Positions 1-9,848 of a stretch of DNA of 64,000 nucleotides are shown here, in pieces. This DNA comes from Dyella sp. S184 (GTDB lineage Bacteria; Pseudomonadota; Gammaproteobacteria; Xanthomonadales; Rhodanobacteraceae): assembly GCF_009766065.1 (NCBI RefSeq), contig NZ_LMUE01000002.1, forward strand, positions 1,161,247 to 1,225,246, given 5' to 3'. Position 1 is the first letter of the stretch, and each line of letters starts with the position of its first letter. Made by a program: the position numbers and the translations under genes. The notes below the pieces were generated by a model that had not been told where the DNA came from, did not search any database, and saw nothing but the letters and a program-made list of their open reading frames with translations.

Positions 1-68
1 AACAGGGTCTCGCCCACGGCGCCGGTCGCACCGACCATTGCCACCTTGTAACTGCTCTTTTTGCTCAT
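1..68 (-). CDS. asd: Aspartate-semialdehyde dehydrogenase, N-terminal end only
   Basis: Only the first 22 codons are in the window; the gene runs off the left edge. The visible residues begin MSKKSSYKVAMVGATGAVGE, an NADP-binding Rossmann start (GATGAVG) typical of aspartate-semialdehyde dehydrogenase. This enzyme reduces aspartyl phosphate to aspartate semialdehyde on the way to lysine, threonine and methionine. It is the last visible gene of the leftward series prmB, aroC, hydroxyacid dehydrogenase, asd, an order familiar from xanthomonads. Another semialdehyde or N-acetylglutamyl-phosphate reductase could start similarly, so the name rests partly on neighbours. Confidence 0.75.
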   Translation of the reverse strand, partial: MSKKSSYKVAMVGATGAVGETL

Positions 69-165
69 GATCCGCTTTCGATGGAGTGGGATGACGCACA
101 CCGGCATAGTGTGCAGTAGGGTTCGTCAAGTATACGTCTGGACGGCTAGGCGGCCAAACGTAGTG

Positions 166-1158
166 TCATCTGGTGAGTACTTCTGGATTGATCGGTGTCG
201 GCGGATGCCCGGACTGCGGCCCGCGACCCAGCGCCGCGATCAGATTGTCGGCTGCCAGGGTGGCCATGGCGCGGCGGGTATCTTCGGTAGCGCTGGCAAT
301 ATGCGGGCTCAGCACGACATTCTCGAGCGCGAGCAGATCGGCATGCACCGCCGGCTCACCTTCGAACACATCGAGCCCAGCCGCGCCGAGGCGCCCGTCG
401 CGCAACGCAGATGCCAGCGCTGCATCATCGACGATGCCGCCACGGGCGATGTTCACCAGCACGGCGCGTGGCTTCATCAGCGCCAGTTCGGCAGCACCGA
501 TCGCGTGGCGGTTTTCCGACGTGAACGGCAACACCAGCACGAGATGGTCGGACTCGCGCAGCAGGGTCGGCTTGTCCACATAGCGGGCGCCGCAGGACTG
601 TTCCAGCGACTCCGGCAGGCGATGCCGGTTGTGATACAGCACCGGCATGCCGAAGCCCTGCGCACGTCGCGCGATCGCCTGACCGATCCGGCCCATCCCG
701 AGGATACCCAGCGTCTTGCCATGCAGGTCGACACCGAGCCAGTCGTCGAACCGCATGCCATGCCACTGCCCTGCACGCAGCCAGCGCTCGGCTGAATTCA
801 CCCGGCGCGCGGCCACCAGCAGCAAGGCCCAGGCGTAATCGGCCACACTCTCATTAAGCACTTCGGGCGTGTTGCTGGCGATGATGCCGGCGCGTGTAAT
901 CGCAGCGATGTCGAGGTTGTTGTAGCCGACACCAAGGTTGGCGATCGCCTTCAGCCGGTTGTTGCCCTCGAGCACGGCGGCATCGACCCGATCATTCAAA
1001 CCCAGCAGGGCGCCATCGAATCCAGCCAGCGCTTTTTTCAGCTGCTCGGTGGACCGCTTCTGATCGGCAGTCTCTGCCACCACCACGAAATACTGTTCTA
1101 GTTTCGTCACTATTTCGGGAAAAAGTGGGCGTGATACCCATACACGCTGCTTGCTCAT
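166..1158 (-). CDS. D-isomer-specific 2-hydroxyacid dehydrogenase (glyoxylate/2-ketogluconate reductase-like)
   Basis: A 330-residue cytoplasmic NAD(P)-dependent reductase of the D-2-hydroxyacid dehydrogenase family. Visible landmarks are the early substrate-domain segment ANLGVGYNNLD, the nucleotide-binding GILGMGRIGQAIARR, the NIARGGIVDDAAL stretch carrying the catalytic arginine, GLDVFEGEP with the glutamate, and LSPHIASAT with the catalytic histidine. Length fits the GhrB/TkrA group, but the exact substrate cannot be read from sequence. The open frame extends upstream to 1257, but that would overlap aroC; the ATG at 1158 (MSKQRVWVSRP) gives the normal family N-terminus. It lies between aroC and asd on the same strand. 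Confidence 0.88.
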   Translation of the reverse strand: MSKQRVWVSRPLFPEIVTKLEQYFVVVAETADQKRSTEQLKKALAGFDGALLGLNDRVDAAVLEGNNRLKAIANLGVGYNNLDIAAITRAGIIASNTPEVLNESVADYAWALLLVAARRVNSAERWLRAGQWHGMRFDDWLGVDLHGKTLGILGMGRIGQAIARRAQGFGMPVLYHNRHRLPESLEQSCGARYVDKPTLLRESDHLVLVLPFTSENRHAIGAAELALMKPRAVLVNIARGGIVDDAALASALRDGRLGAAGLDVFEGEPAVHADLLALENVVLSPHIASATEDTRRAMATLAADNLIAALGRGPQSGHPPTPINPEVLTR

Positions 1159-1219
1159 GTTGCCGTCGCCTGGTCGCTGGGGATGAACCTCATTCGGCCA
1201 CTCATGGTGGCGAATAGGA

Positions 1220-2308
1220 TCAAGGGATTCTTGGCGTGATGGCCCCCACGTCGCCACATTGCGCGCGATGGCGCAGCGCGTGATCGATCAGCACCAACGC
1301 CATCATCGCCTCGGCGATCGGGGTGGCGCGGATACCGACGCAGGGATCGTGGCGACCCTTGGTCACGACTTCGGTCGGCTCGCCAGCCAGATTCACGCTG
1401 TGGCCGGGAATCAGGATGCTTGAGGTGGGCTTGAGCACGATTGAGGCGGTCACCGGCTGGCCGCTGCTGATGCCGCCCAAGATGCCGCCGGCATGGTTGG
1501 AGGCAAAGCCGTCCATGCTCATTTCATCGCGATGCTGGCTGCCATGCTGGGTGACCGCCGCGAAACCGTCGCCGATCTCCACGCCCTTTACCGCGTTGAT
1601 CGACATCAGCGCGCTGGCCAGGTCGCCGTCGAGCTTGCCGTAGATCGGCTCGCCCCAGCCCGGCGGCACGCCGTCGGCGACCACGTTGACCCGCGCACCG
1701 ACCGAGTCGCCGGACTTGCGCAGCGCGTTGATATAGGTCTCCAGCGCAGGCACCTGCGCCACATCCGGCCAGAAGAACGGGCTCTGCTCCACCGCCCCCC
1801 AGTCGAACGCATCCGGTGTGACATCGCCGATTTGCGCCAGGTAACCGCGCACGCGCACGCCATAACGTTCGGCCAGCCATTTCTTGGCGATCACCGCAGC
1901 GGCCACCCGCATGGTGGTTTCGCGCGCCGAGGAACGGCCACCGCCACGCGGGTCGCGGATGCCATACTTCTGCCAGTAGGTGTAATCGGCGTGACCGGGA
2001 CGGAAGGTCGACACGATGTCACCATAATCCTTGCTGCGCTGATCGGTATTGCGGATCAGCAGCGCGATCGGCGTGCCGGTGGTCTTGCCTTCGTAGACGC
2101 CCGAGAGGATCTCCACCTCGTCCGCCTCGTGTCGCTGGGAGGTGTAGCGACTCTTGCCGGTGGCGCGGCGATCCAGATCCTGACGAAACTCTTCTGTACT
2201 GATCGGCAACCCCGGCGGGCAACCGTCGATCACACAGCCGATGGCCGGGCCATGGCTTTCGCCGAAGGTGGTGACAGTGAAGAGCTTGCCAAAGGAATTG
2301 CTGGACAT
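1220..2308 (-). CDS. aroC: Chorismate synthase
   Basis: A 362-residue enzyme converting 5-enolpyruvylshikimate-3-phosphate to chorismate with reduced FMN, the last shikimate step. The family signatures are all visible: [18 protein letters not shown] at the N-terminus, the [15 protein letters not shown] segment, [20 protein letters not shown], and [21 protein letters not shown] near residue 270. Full length, with the standard start [10 protein letters not shown]. It lies 61 bases downstream of prmB on the same strand, and the hydroxyacid dehydrogenase and asd follow, so the four probably share a transcript. Confidence 0.97.
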   Translation of the reverse strand: MSSNSFGKLFTVTTFGESHGPAIGCVIDGCPPGLPISTEEFRQDLDRRATGKSRYTSQRHEADEVEILSGVYEGKTTGTPIALLIRNTDQRSKDYGDIVSTFRPGHADYTYWQKYGIRDPRGGGRSSARETTMRVAAAVIAKKWLAERYGVRVRGYLAQIGDVTPDAFDWGAVEQSPFFWPDVAQVPALETYINALRKSGDSVGARVNVVADGVPPGWGEPIYGKLDGDLASALMSINAVKGVEIGDGFAAVTQHGSQHRDEMSMDGFASNHAGGILGGISSGQPVTASIVLKPTSSILIPGHSVNLAGEPTEVVTKGRHDPCVGIRATPIAEAMMALVLIDHALRHRAQCGDVGAITPRIP

Positions 2309-2369
2309 GGGTGTCTGGGCGTCTGCGGGAACTGCCAGCTTAACCGCGATAGCTGGCAGTCGTGTGGCT

Positions 2370-3293
2370 CTATGAATGCCGCGCGATGGCGGCAGCGTGG
2401 ATCGCCGTGGCGTGCTCGACCAGGTCGCGCCGCTCCAGCGCGAAGATGCCCATCTGACCGACCTTGAACTCGATCCAGATGAACGGGACTTCCGGCAACA
2501 GTGCAGCCAGCGCGTGTTCGCTCTCGCCCACCTCGACGATCAGCAGGCCGTCGTCGGTCAGGTAGTCGGCAGCCTCGTCGAGCATGCGCAAGCACAGATC
2601 CAGACCATCGACGCCCGAGGTAAGGCCCAGTTTCGGTTCGTGCGCGTATTCACCCGGCAGTGCGGTGTACTCGTCCTCGGTGACATATGGCGGATTGGAG
2701 ACAATCAGGTCGTAGCGACGCCCCTTCACTCCCGCAAACAAGTCCGACTGGATCGCCTCGACCCGGCCTTCGACGTGCTGGAACACGATGTTCTCGCGCG
2801 CCAGCGACAGCGCCTCCTCGCTGATGTCGACGATGTCGACCTGCCAGTCCGGGTTGTACTCGGCGATCGCGATGCCAATGCAACCCGAGCCGGTGCACAA
2901 GTCCAGCACGCGATCGATGTGGCGCTCGTCCAGCCACGGTGCGAAGCGCGACTCAATCAGTTCGGCGATCGGCGAGCGCGGCACCAAGGCGCGGCGATCG
3001 CTCTTGAACTTCAGCCCGGCGAACCAGGTTTCACCGACCAGGTAGGCTACCGGCAGGCGCTCGCCGACGCGACGCTCGATCAATGCCAGCACGTTCTCGC
3101 GCTCGGCCGCGGTGAGCCTGCCTGCGCCGTATGCCGGCGGGATATCCGGCGGCAGATGCAGACTGGCCAGAACCAGATGGGTAGCCTCGTCAATCGGGTT
3201 GTCGTGGCTATGCCCGAAGGTCAGCCCGGCAGCCGAGAAGCGGCTGGCGCCATAACGGATGAAGTCGATGATGGAGGCGAGTTCGGCAGTCAC
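2370..3293 (-). CDS. prmB: Ribosomal protein L3 N5-glutamine methyltransferase
   Basis: A 307-residue SAM-dependent methyltransferase. Motif I reads [16 protein letters not shown], and the catalytic NPPY, which recognises the glutamine side chain, is in [14 protein letters not shown]. The helical N-terminal domain is of PrmB/HemK type, including the DPIDEAT-like region (here [17 protein letters not shown]). PrmB rather than PrmC/HemK is favoured by that N-terminus and by the adjacent aroC, the classic prmB-aroC pair. It is first of the leftward group and diverges from psd across 74 bases. Confidence 0.93.
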   Translation of the reverse strand: MTAELASIIDFIRYGASRFSAAGLTFGHSHDNPIDEATHLVLASLHLPPDIPPAYGAGRLTAAERENVLALIERRVGERLPVAYLVGETWFAGLKFKSDRRALVPRSPIAELIESRFAPWLDERHIDRVLDLCTGSGCIGIAIAEYNPDWQVDIVDISEEALSLARENIVFQHVEGRVEAIQSDLFAGVKGRRYDLIVSNPPYVTEDEYTALPGEYAHEPKLGLTSGVDGLDLCLRMLDEAADYLTDDGLLIVEVGESEHALAALLPEVPFIWIEFKVGQMGIFALERRDLVEHATAIHAAAIARHS

Positions 3294-3305
3294 GGCGATC
3301 CAGAG

Positions 3306-3333
3306 TTGCGACGGAGTGGCCGGCCATTATAAG
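3306..3333 (+). promoter_or_regulatory. Candidate sigma-70 promoter for psd
   Basis: In the 74-base gap between divergent prmB and psd there is TTGCGA at 3306-3311 and TATAAG at 3328-3333, separated by 16 bases, reading toward psd. Start of transcription would fall near 3340, leaving a short leader before the ATG at 3368. This is a consensus match by eye only. Confidence 0.35.
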
Positions 3334-3367
3334 GCCTGCGGGCCGACTCACCCCGTATACTGGCCGG

Positions 3368-4204
3368 ATGACTTTCAACGTATTCCTGCAGTACATCCTG
3401 CCGCACCGCGCCCTGTCGCGCCTGGTCTACTGGGCCACGCGCTGGACCTTCGCGCCGTGGAAAAACTGGCTGATCAGTACCATCGTGCGCAATTACAACG
3501 TGAACATGGCCGAGGCCGCGCAGCCTGATGCACTGGCCTACCAGCACTTCAATGCATTCTTCACACGCAAGCTGCGCCCCGACGCGCGCAGGGCAGACAG
3601 CGATCCCGCCGCCCTGCTCTCGCCCGCCGATGGCAAGATCAGCCAGTCCGGTGCGATCGTCGATGGCCGCATCTTCCAGGCGAAGGGTCAGGAGTACACC
3701 GCCGCCGAACTGCTTGGCGACGAAGCCGCAGCAGCACCGTATCGAAACGGCCATTTCGTCACCGTCTATCTGTCCCCGCGCGACTATCACCGCGTGCACA
3801 TGCCACTGAAAGGAACGCTGAAGGAGACCGTGCACGTGCCCGGCCGCATCTTCAGCGTGGCGCCGTTCGCGGTGGCGGCAATCCCGCGGCTGTTCGCACG
3901 CAACGAACGGCTGGTCTGTCACTTCGAGGGCGAACACGGCCCGTTCGTGGTGGTGATGGTGGGTGCGATCCTGGTCTCGTCGGTGGCCACCGTATGGGAT
4001 GGACTGGTGATTCCGCCGTATGCCTCGTCGATCCGCCGCAAGTCATTTGCCGGGCAGAACATCACGCTGGAGCGCTTTGCCGAGATGGCGCGCTTCAACA
4101 TGGGCTCGACCGTAATCCTGCTGCTGCCGGAGGGTTCAGCCACGCTCGACGCCCTGCAACCGCAACAGCCCGTGCTGGTGGGACAACGGCTCGGCCACAG
4201 CTGA
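3368..4204 (+). CDS. psd: Phosphatidylserine decarboxylase proenzyme
   Basis: A 278-residue inner-membrane-associated enzyme that makes phosphatidylethanolamine from phosphatidylserine. The proenzyme cleaves itself between glycine and serine of the conserved LGST-type site. Here the site reads N-MGST-V, with cleavage predicted between G246 and S247, giving a 32-residue pyruvoyl alpha chain. Other family landmarks are [27 protein letters not shown] (with the conserved histidines) and the LFARNERLV segment. Divergent from prmB; nothing suggests truncation. Confidence 0.96.
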   Translation: MTFNVFLQYILPHRALSRLVYWATRWTFAPWKNWLISTIVRNYNVNMAEAAQPDALAYQHFNAFFTRKLRPDARRADSDPAALLSPADGKISQSGAIVDGRIFQAKGQEYTAAELLGDEAAAAPYRNGHFVTVYLSPRDYHRVHMPLKGTLKETVHVPGRIFSVAPFAVAAIPRLFARNERLVCHFEGEHGPFVVVMVGAILVSSVATVWDGLVIPPYASSIRRKSFAGQNITLERFAEMARFNMGSTVILLLPEGSATLDALQPQQPVLVGQRLGHS

Positions 4205-4363
4205 CCCGAACAAGCCCCGCGGCAGGTTACTGGCCGTCGACCCCTGAAAACTGACGTCATGCGTCATTTTGTGACGCTTTACGCGCATTCGTCAGATCGC
4301 CCCCGCTACGCTGGCGTCTTCGCCGCACGTCAGTGCTGCCGAATTCCAGCGCCGAGGGGATCC

Positions 4364-4801
4364 ATGCAACTACTCACTTCATTCTTCGTGATGATGCGTA
4401 CGCGCCAGCTTGGGCGCCAGTTCCGCGGTATCGAGCGCAGCGTTCGGGCGCTGCCCAAGCGCAGCCATACGCGATTGAGCATGCTGACCCTGCGTGAGAT
4501 CGGCCAGGCTTCACGCAGCGATTTCCCACACCTGTATGGGACTTCGCCGGAGGCGCGCTACCTGCCCTGGGGCCAGGGCACCGAAGCCGGTTACGAGCGC
4601 GCCTGCTCACCCAATCCCGAAGTGGCGCTGCGCGGCATCGCGCTGTGGCTGGCTGTGGCCTACCACGAAACCAAGAATTCCCCGCATGCCAGCCTGCAGC
4701 CGCAGCATCGGCAGCTGATGCAGCTGCTGCGCGAATTGAAGGAAGTTCATAGCAACGGCAACACAGCGGAAAGCTGGATGCAGACCAGCGCGGCAGCCTG
4801 A
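4364..4801 (+). CDS. Hypothetical 145-residue protein
   Basis: I do not recognise this protein. The open frame reaches back to 4259, but the ATG at 4364 has a purine-rich GAGGGGAT just upstream and is preferred. The protein is soluble-looking, basic at the N-terminus (RTRQLGRQFRGIERSVR) and contains GIALWLAVAYHETKNSPHASLQPQHRQLMQLLRELKE, a helical segment. No signal peptide, membrane span or metal motif is obvious. It sits alone, convergent with the lytic transglycosylase gene. Confidence 0.6.
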   Translation: MQLLTSFFVMMRTRQLGRQFRGIERSVRALPKRSHTRLSMLTLREIGQASRSDFPHLYGTSPEARYLPWGQGTEAGYERACSPNPEVALRGIALWLAVAYHETKNSPHASLQPQHRQLMQLLRELKEVHSNGNTAESWMQTSAAA

Positions 4802-4823
4802 GATCAGACCGCCGCGTGCCGTT

Positions 4824-6323
4824 TCACTGGCAAGCCGGCAACCTCAGTGTCTGCCCGACAGCAATGTGCTGGTGCCTGAGTCCGTTCATCTCGGCGATTT
4901 CCTGCACGCTTGAGCAATGCAGGTTGCGCACGATGCTGACCAGCGTGTCGCCACGACGAACCTTGTAGCTGCGATCCTTGCGCACCACCGGCGGCGACGC
5001 CTGCTCCGGTGGCGGAGCCTGCACCACCGGAACCACGGCACTGTGCAGGTCGTGCGCGAGGATCGGCCACGGACCATCGACGCAACGCGCCGCGTAGGCC
5101 TGCTCCAGCGACTTGGGCAACTGCAGCTGTGCGCCCACTGGCTGCGTCACTTGTGGGTCCAGTCGCGGATTGAGATTGCGCAAGGTCCGGAACCAGCCAT
5201 CCGCCATGCCACCAGCCGATCCCAGGCACACGGTCAACTCGGACAGTGACGCCGGCTGCTTCAGCGTGATCATGGTGGGGGCACCGTCGATCCTGGGGAA
5301 TCTCAGGTTGTAGCTGTCCGGATGCAGGAACAGCCACGCGGCGGCAAGCACGGACGGCACGTAGTCACGGGTTTCCTGCGACAACTGGTTGTATACGCGT
5401 GGGTCGTAGAAGCTCACCGACGTGTCGTCGCCGACGGCGCGGCGCATGCGGCCCTCGCCACCGTTGTAGGCGCCGATGGTGAGTTCGAGGTTGTTGTTGA
5501 AGATCCCCAGCTGCTCATTGAGGTATTCGGCATTCGCCCGCGCTGACGCAGCCGGATCGAAACGCGTGTCGAAGCCGTTGTCCATACCCAGGCCGAAGCG
5601 CATGCCGGTGGCATACATGAACTGCAGTGGGCCGGCTGCACCCGAACGCGAGACGGCATTCACCTTGCCGCCCGATTCCTTCGCCATGATGCCGAACAGC
5701 AGCGCCTCAGGCAGATCCGCCTTCTCGTACTGTGGCCACATCTGCGAACGCAGGTACTGGTAATTGACGTAGGCATCCATCAATTGCGGCCGCCACTGGG
5801 TCAGCCACATTTCCAGCGCCGCCTTGACCGGACCGTTCATCGCGATCAGTTCGGACAGTTTCTGCCCATGCAGCAGGGTCACGCTGCGCTGCGCTTGCGG
5901 CAGACTGGCCGCGCCGGTCTTGCCCGCGGCCAGTGCCGCCTGCGACGGATCAACATCGTCGTTCAGGTCCTGGTCGTCATTAAAGTTGCCGTCCTTGAGG
6001 CGCAACAGATGATCGAACACCGAGAAGAATCGCTGCGAATCGCATCCTGGCGTATTGCCGCATTGCGCCGACGCCTGCTTCAGCCGGTCCAACGACTGGG
6101 TGAGCGTCAGCTGCGCGGCTTCCAGATTGCCCTCGCGCGACTGCTGCAGCGCGGTCTCGTAACCCTTGCTGGCCAGATCGAGCTGGCTGTAAAGCGCATT
6201 GACCTGGGCTGAGGGCCTGCTACCTCCCGTACTGGCGCACGCGGCGAGCAACCCGAGCGATACTGCAAGCGGCATCAGGCGCAGGGAACGAACAGCGGTA
6301 CGCAACACCATCACAGACTTCAC
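4824..6323 (-). CDS. Membrane-bound lytic murein transglycosylase (MltD-like) with LysM domain
   Basis: A 499-residue outer-membrane lipoprotein that should cleave peptidoglycan glycan strands to 1,6-anhydromuropeptides. A signal peptide ends in the lipobox LLAAC, with lipidated Cys29. The SLT catalytic domain lies around residues 200-330: the glutamate is E216 in MAKESGG, followed by SRSGAAGPLQFM and the AYNGGEGRMRRAVG motif. One C-terminal LysM domain (about 450-497, YKVRRGDTLVSIVRNL) binds peptidoglycan. E. coli MltD carries two LysM repeats, so this is a shorter relative. The N-terminal 200 residues include an Asp/Asn-rich stretch. Confidence 0.9.
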   Translation of the reverse strand: MKSVMVLRTAVRSLRLMPLAVSLGLLAACASTGGSRPSAQVNALYSQLDLASKGYETALQQSREGNLEAAQLTLTQSLDRLKQASAQCGNTPGCDSQRFFSVFDHLLRLKDGNFNDDQDLNDDVDPSQAALAAGKTGAASLPQAQRSVTLLHGQKLSELIAMNGPVKAALEMWLTQWRPQLMDAYVNYQYLRSQMWPQYEKADLPEALLFGIMAKESGGKVNAVSRSGAAGPLQFMYATGMRFGLGMDNGFDTRFDPAASARANAEYLNEQLGIFNNNLELTIGAYNGGEGRMRRAVGDDTSVSFYDPRVYNQLSQETRDYVPSVLAAAWLFLHPDSYNLRFPRIDGAPTMITLKQPASLSELTVCLGSAGGMADGWFRTLRNLNPRLDPQVTQPVGAQLQLPKSLEQAYAARCVDGPWPILAHDLHSAVVPVVQAPPPEQASPPVVRKDRSYKVRRGDTLVSIVRNLHCSSVQEIAEMNGLRHQHIAVGQTLRLPACQ

Positions 6324-6481
6324 CCGCTAAAAGCGTCCACCATAACCGGCGCGGCACTTCGACTCAACGCATCCGCACGGCAGCTTGACCTTGTTGGCTA
6401 CAATCGGGCGATCTCGAATGGATGGAACGCCATGACTGAAGTTCTCTTCGGCAACAAGTACTGAGCGGATATCCTCCTCCC

Positions 6482-7726
6482 ATGCCGAGAATTGAACTGA
6501 TCGATCCGCAGCTGCCGCTGGCACAGCAGTTGCGAGACGCACTGCGCTACCCGCTACGGGGCGCTGCGCTGCCCGCGATCGCGGCATTCACGCTGGCCCA
6601 TTACCTGGCGCTGCTTCCGGTGGCCGGCTGGTTTCTTGAACTGGTGATCTGGGCGACGACTTACGTGTATGCGCTGGAATGCCTTCGTCATAGCGCCGAC
6701 GGCTATGCGATGCCGCCGGAATTCGCCGAGCCCGGCCATGGTGGCTGGGCGTTGGTGGCGATCCTGTTGTGGTCGATGGTACTGACCTTGCTGGTGAAGC
6801 TGAACTTCGGTGGTGGCGCTTGGGTCATCACATTGCTGATGGCAGTCAGCCTGCCGGCCATCGCCATGTCGCTGGCACTCGACGGCAGCGTCGGGCACGC
6901 GCTGAATCCGCTCACGTGGATCCAGGTGATGTCGCGTTTCGGCCTGCCCTACCTGCTGCTGATCGGCGTGCAATGCCTGATCGCGCTGGTAGTTGGTGTG
7001 GCGCAGGTGGCCTTCGAATCCGCGTTCCCGCGGGTGATTTCGCTGCCATTGTTTTACCTGGTAGCCAACTACGCCACTTTGTTCAACTTTCATCTGATGG
7101 GCGTACTGATCCACCAGCGCCACGAACATTTCGGCCTGCAGCCGAAGGCGCATGTGCTGGCGCGGGAAATCCACCAGGATGCCGACCAGCACCTGCTGGA
7201 TGAAGTGGCAGCCCTTGCACCCGAACAGCCCCAGGCCGCGCTCGACCTGCTGGTGCCACGCCTGCGTGAGCATGCCGCACCAGCCCCCGTGCATAACGCC
7301 TATCGCCAGCTGTTGAAGCGCCTGGGCCTCAACGACGCGCTGCTCGTGCATGGCCAGATCTGGATGGCAGCATTGATTGCCCAGCGCGAATCACGCCGCG
7401 CGCTTGGCGTGTTGCAGGAGTGCTGCAGTATCGATGCCGATTTCGTCCCGGACGATCCGCGCACCTGCGGCGAGCTGGCTGATCTGGCCGCACGGCTGGG
7501 CATGAGCCGGCTCGCACTGCAGCTCTGCCGTGGCTACCTGAAGCACTGGCCGCGCGATCCACAGATCCCACATTACGGATTGCTGGCTGCACGATTGCTC
7601 GGTGAACATGCCGACCAGCACGCCGAAGCGTTACAACTGCTGGATCAGCTGGCATCGGCATGGCCTGATCATCCGTTGCATACCGACATCGGCACCCAGC
7701 GGCAACGATTGGCAAGCCCCGCATGA
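6482..7726 (+). CDS. Multi-pass membrane protein with TPR-like cytoplasmic C-terminus
   Basis: 414 residues. The N-terminal half contains about six hydrophobic segments (for example [60 protein letters not shown]), resembling DUF4013-type integral membrane proteins. The C-terminal half (about 225-414) is soluble and alpha-helical with tetratricopeptide-like spacing, [27 protein letters not shown] being typical. The function is unknown; a membrane-anchored scaffold is an inference. It overlaps greB by four bases (ATGA), indicating translational coupling. Confidence 0.75.
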   Translation: MPRIELIDPQLPLAQQLRDALRYPLRGAALPAIAAFTLAHYLALLPVAGWFLELVIWATTYVYALECLRHSADGYAMPPEFAEPGHGGWALVAILLWSMVLTLLVKLNFGGGAWVITLLMAVSLPAIAMSLALDGSVGHALNPLTWIQVMSRFGLPYLLLIGVQCLIALVVGVAQVAFESAFPRVISLPLFYLVANYATLFNFHLMGVLIHQRHEHFGLQPKAHVLAREIHQDADQHLLDEVAALAPEQPQAALDLLVPRLREHAAPAPVHNAYRQLLKRLGLNDALLVHGQIWMAALIAQRESRRALGVLQECCSIDADFVPDDPRTCGELADLAARLGMSRLALQLCRGYLKHWPRDPQIPHYGLLAARLLGEHADQHAEALQLLDQLASAWPDHPLHTDIGTQRQRLASPA

Positions 7727-8223
7727 GCCGCTGGCGGCCGCCTTCCCCCAGCTCTACCGCGATCATCACCCGCGAGGGCTTCGAGCGGCTCAAGGCCGAG
7801 CTGGATCACCTCTGGCATGTGCTGCGGCCGGAAGTAGTGAGGGCACTGGCCGCCGCCGCGGCCGAAGGCGATCGCTCGGAAAACGCCGAATACATCTACC
7901 GCAAGAAACAGCTGGGCGAGATCGACCGTCGTGCGCGCTATCTGAGCAAGCGCATTCCCTCGCTCAAGGTGGCCGAAGGCGCTCCGAGCGATCGTTGCCT
8001 GGTGTTCTTCGGTGCACGGATCGAGCTGGAAAATGTCGATACCGGTGAGATACTCCGTTATCGCATCGTCGGCCCGGACGAAACCGACGCGAAGCTGGGC
8101 TGGATCAGTATCGATTCGCCACTGGCGCGGGCCGTACTCAAAAAGCGCGTTGATGACGAATTTGCCGCCGAACTCCCGGATGGCTCCGTGCGGTTTGCTG
8201 TGCTTGCCGTGGATTACGGCTAA
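7723..8223 (+). CDS. greB: Transcription elongation factor GreB
   Basis: A 166-residue secondary-channel factor that makes RNA polymerase cleave backtracked RNA. The N-terminal coiled coil is visible ([17 protein letters not shown] through LSKRIPSL). At its tip the acidic pair appears in [25 protein letters not shown], the GreA/GreB signature. The C-terminal FKBP-like domain follows from about residue 90 ([15 protein letters not shown] to FAVLAVDYG). GreB over GreA is favoured by [14 protein letters not shown] and by length. The start overlaps the stop of the upstream membrane-protein gene. Confidence 0.93.
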   Translation: MSRWRPPSPSSTAIITREGFERLKAELDHLWHVLRPEVVRALAAAAAEGDRSENAEYIYRKKQLGEIDRRARYLSKRIPSLKVAEGAPSDRCLVFFGARIELENVDTGEILRYRIVGPDETDAKLGWISIDSPLARAVLKKRVDDEFAAELPDGSVRFAVLAVDYG

Positions 8224-8271
8224 TGTCGTGGCTCACCGGACCGGTTTTATCCTTGACTCGCAATTACACAC

Positions 8272-9078
8272 ATGACGGAACCTTGCATGCGTCATACACC
8301 AAATGCACCCATCGTCTTTCATTGCAATATATGCGATCGAGAAAATCATGCGGACCTGCATAAACTGACACGTGACGATCCCAGCTGCAGCAAATGCGGG
8401 TCCAGCGTGCGGCTACGTTCTATCGTGCAGATTCTCACCACCGAGCTGTTCGGCTGCAGTCTTCGCATTTCTGAAATTCCACGAAGTCCGGAGCTGGTTG
8501 GCATTGGCATGAGCTGCTGGAACGGATACGCCGACCGGCTGGCACGACACTTGCGTTTTCGCAATACGTTCTACCATCAGGAACCACGCCTCGACATCAC
8601 CCGGATTGACCCGGCAATGGAGGGGTCACTGGACTTTGTCATCGCCACAGACGTCTTTGAACACATCGTGCTACCTGTCTCAACCGCCTTCGAAAACACC
8701 AGGAAGTTACTGAAGCCGGATGGTGTATTCATTTTTTCGGTGCCCTTCACGCATCCAGGCGTTGAGTCGCAACCGGCACTGGAACATTTCCCCGAATTGC
8801 ACAACTATTCCATACAAGAGGCAGATGGCCATTTCAGATTGAAAAACACGACTCGCGCGGGAGAAGTTCAATATTTTGATGATCTGGTATTCCACGGCGG
8901 CCCCGGCACCACCCTGGAAATGCGTCTATTTTCGGAATGGTCCATTTTGACTGAAATGGAAAATGCCGGATTTCACGATGTGACAATCTATAGCGGATCG
9001 GATCTTCGGCATGGCATTTACTGGCCCGAAAAATGGTCTGTCCCGATGGCTGCACGTACACGCCCAAGGCATGTTTGA
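8272..9078 (+). CDS. SAM-dependent methyltransferase-like protein with N-terminal zinc ribbon
   Basis: 268 residues. The N-terminus carries two CxxC pairs (CNIC at about 19-22 and CSKC at about 39-42), consistent with a zinc ribbon. The rest has class I methyltransferase features: LDFVIATDVFEHIVLP (motif IV-like) and RKLLKPDGVFIFSVPF, though the glycine-rich motif I is weak. The substrate is unknown; such proteins often act on sugars or lipids. Base composition is clearly more A+T-rich than its neighbours, suggesting recent acquisition. An alternative start at 8287 has a better ribosome site (GGAA eight bases ahead). Confidence 0.7.
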   Translation: MTEPCMRHTPNAPIVFHCNICDRENHADLHKLTRDDPSCSKCGSSVRLRSIVQILTTELFGCSLRISEIPRSPELVGIGMSCWNGYADRLARHLRFRNTFYHQEPRLDITRIDPAMEGSLDFVIATDVFEHIVLPVSTAFENTRKLLKPDGVFIFSVPFTHPGVESQPALEHFPELHNYSIQEADGHFRLKNTTRAGEVQYFDDLVFHGGPGTTLEMRLFSEWSILTEMENAGFHDVTIYSGSDLRHGIYWPEKWSVPMAARTRPRHV

Positions 9079-9212
9079 AATACGCATGAATCGTGGGTGG
9101 CCGTATCAATCAGACTCGCTGACTCATCCACATGCGACCACCATTAATCAATGGCGAACACTCTTTGCAAGGCCTCATCGCCGCCCCTTTATGTTTGTCG
9201 CTTGTCGAAGCG

Positions 9213-9680
9213 TCAAATTTTGGAAGCAAACAGGGCCCCGACCTTGACCAGTGCGCTGTTCGGCAATGGGCCCGCATAAGACGAGATGTTCAGAGTGACA
9301 ATTTTTCCCTTGGCACGGAATGTCAAAGTCTGAAGAAGGAAATTGGGGAATTTGTCGTTTCTCAATGTTGCTGCGTCACCGACGCCGGCGATCTTGGTGT
9401 AGGTACCATCGTGCGATTTCACACCATCGTCGAACGAGGTCTTCAGCCAGCCCGTATCTGCATCCATATGCACAGAAACAGACACCTTCGCGCGTTCTCC
9501 CATGTTGTAGTCGCAGCCAGACCCCGCGACATTGGGTATCAGCTGGCCAGGCAGGCCAAGCGCGCCGATCACCGTCGAAGCGGGTACGGCATCACACAGA
9601 CTCGCAGCCATTGCCGGTGTCACCGAAGACCCCATACCGGCCAGTCCCAGGAACATGCACGTCCTGATCATCGATTGCAT
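9213..9680 (-). CDS. Exported hypothetical protein
   Basis: 155 residues from the ATG at 9680, chosen because GGGGG lies about ten bases upstream and a clean signal peptide follows (MIRTCMFLGLAGMGSSVTPAMA, cleavage before ASLCDAVP). The mature part has two cysteines, SLCDAVPAS and GSGCDYNM, probably forming a periplasmic disulfide. It also has the pattern KIAGVGDAATLRN...LTFRAKGKIVTLNI, seen in small secreted beta-sandwich proteins of the DUF3558-like kind. The exact family is uncertain. The longer upstream open frame is low-complexity and unlikely to be translated. Confidence 0.65.
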   Translation of the reverse strand: MQSMIRTCMFLGLAGMGSSVTPAMAASLCDAVPASTVIGALGLPGQLIPNVAGSGCDYNMGERAKVSVSVHMDADTGWLKTSFDDGVKSHDGTYTKIAGVGDAATLRNDKFPNFLLQTLTFRAKGKIVTLNISSYAGPLPNSALVKVGALFASKI

Positions 9681-9848
9681 CTGGATGCCCCCTGCGCGGC
9701 AGAACCATTGGTGGTACGGAACCGTACTCGCGCCTGCGCGGGATTTGCCACTACCCGAAGGGGATAGGCCAAACAGGACCGCGCCATCAACCCTGTCGGC
9801 GTCCCCGTCGAGCCCCGAGCTACCCATGATTCCAAGCACGCCGAAACA

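Noticed and set aside
6432..6464. A ten-codon ORF (MTEVLFGNKY) between the lytic transglycosylase and the membrane-protein gene
   Set aside because: No ribosome site, no family and no conserved neighbour; too short to support.
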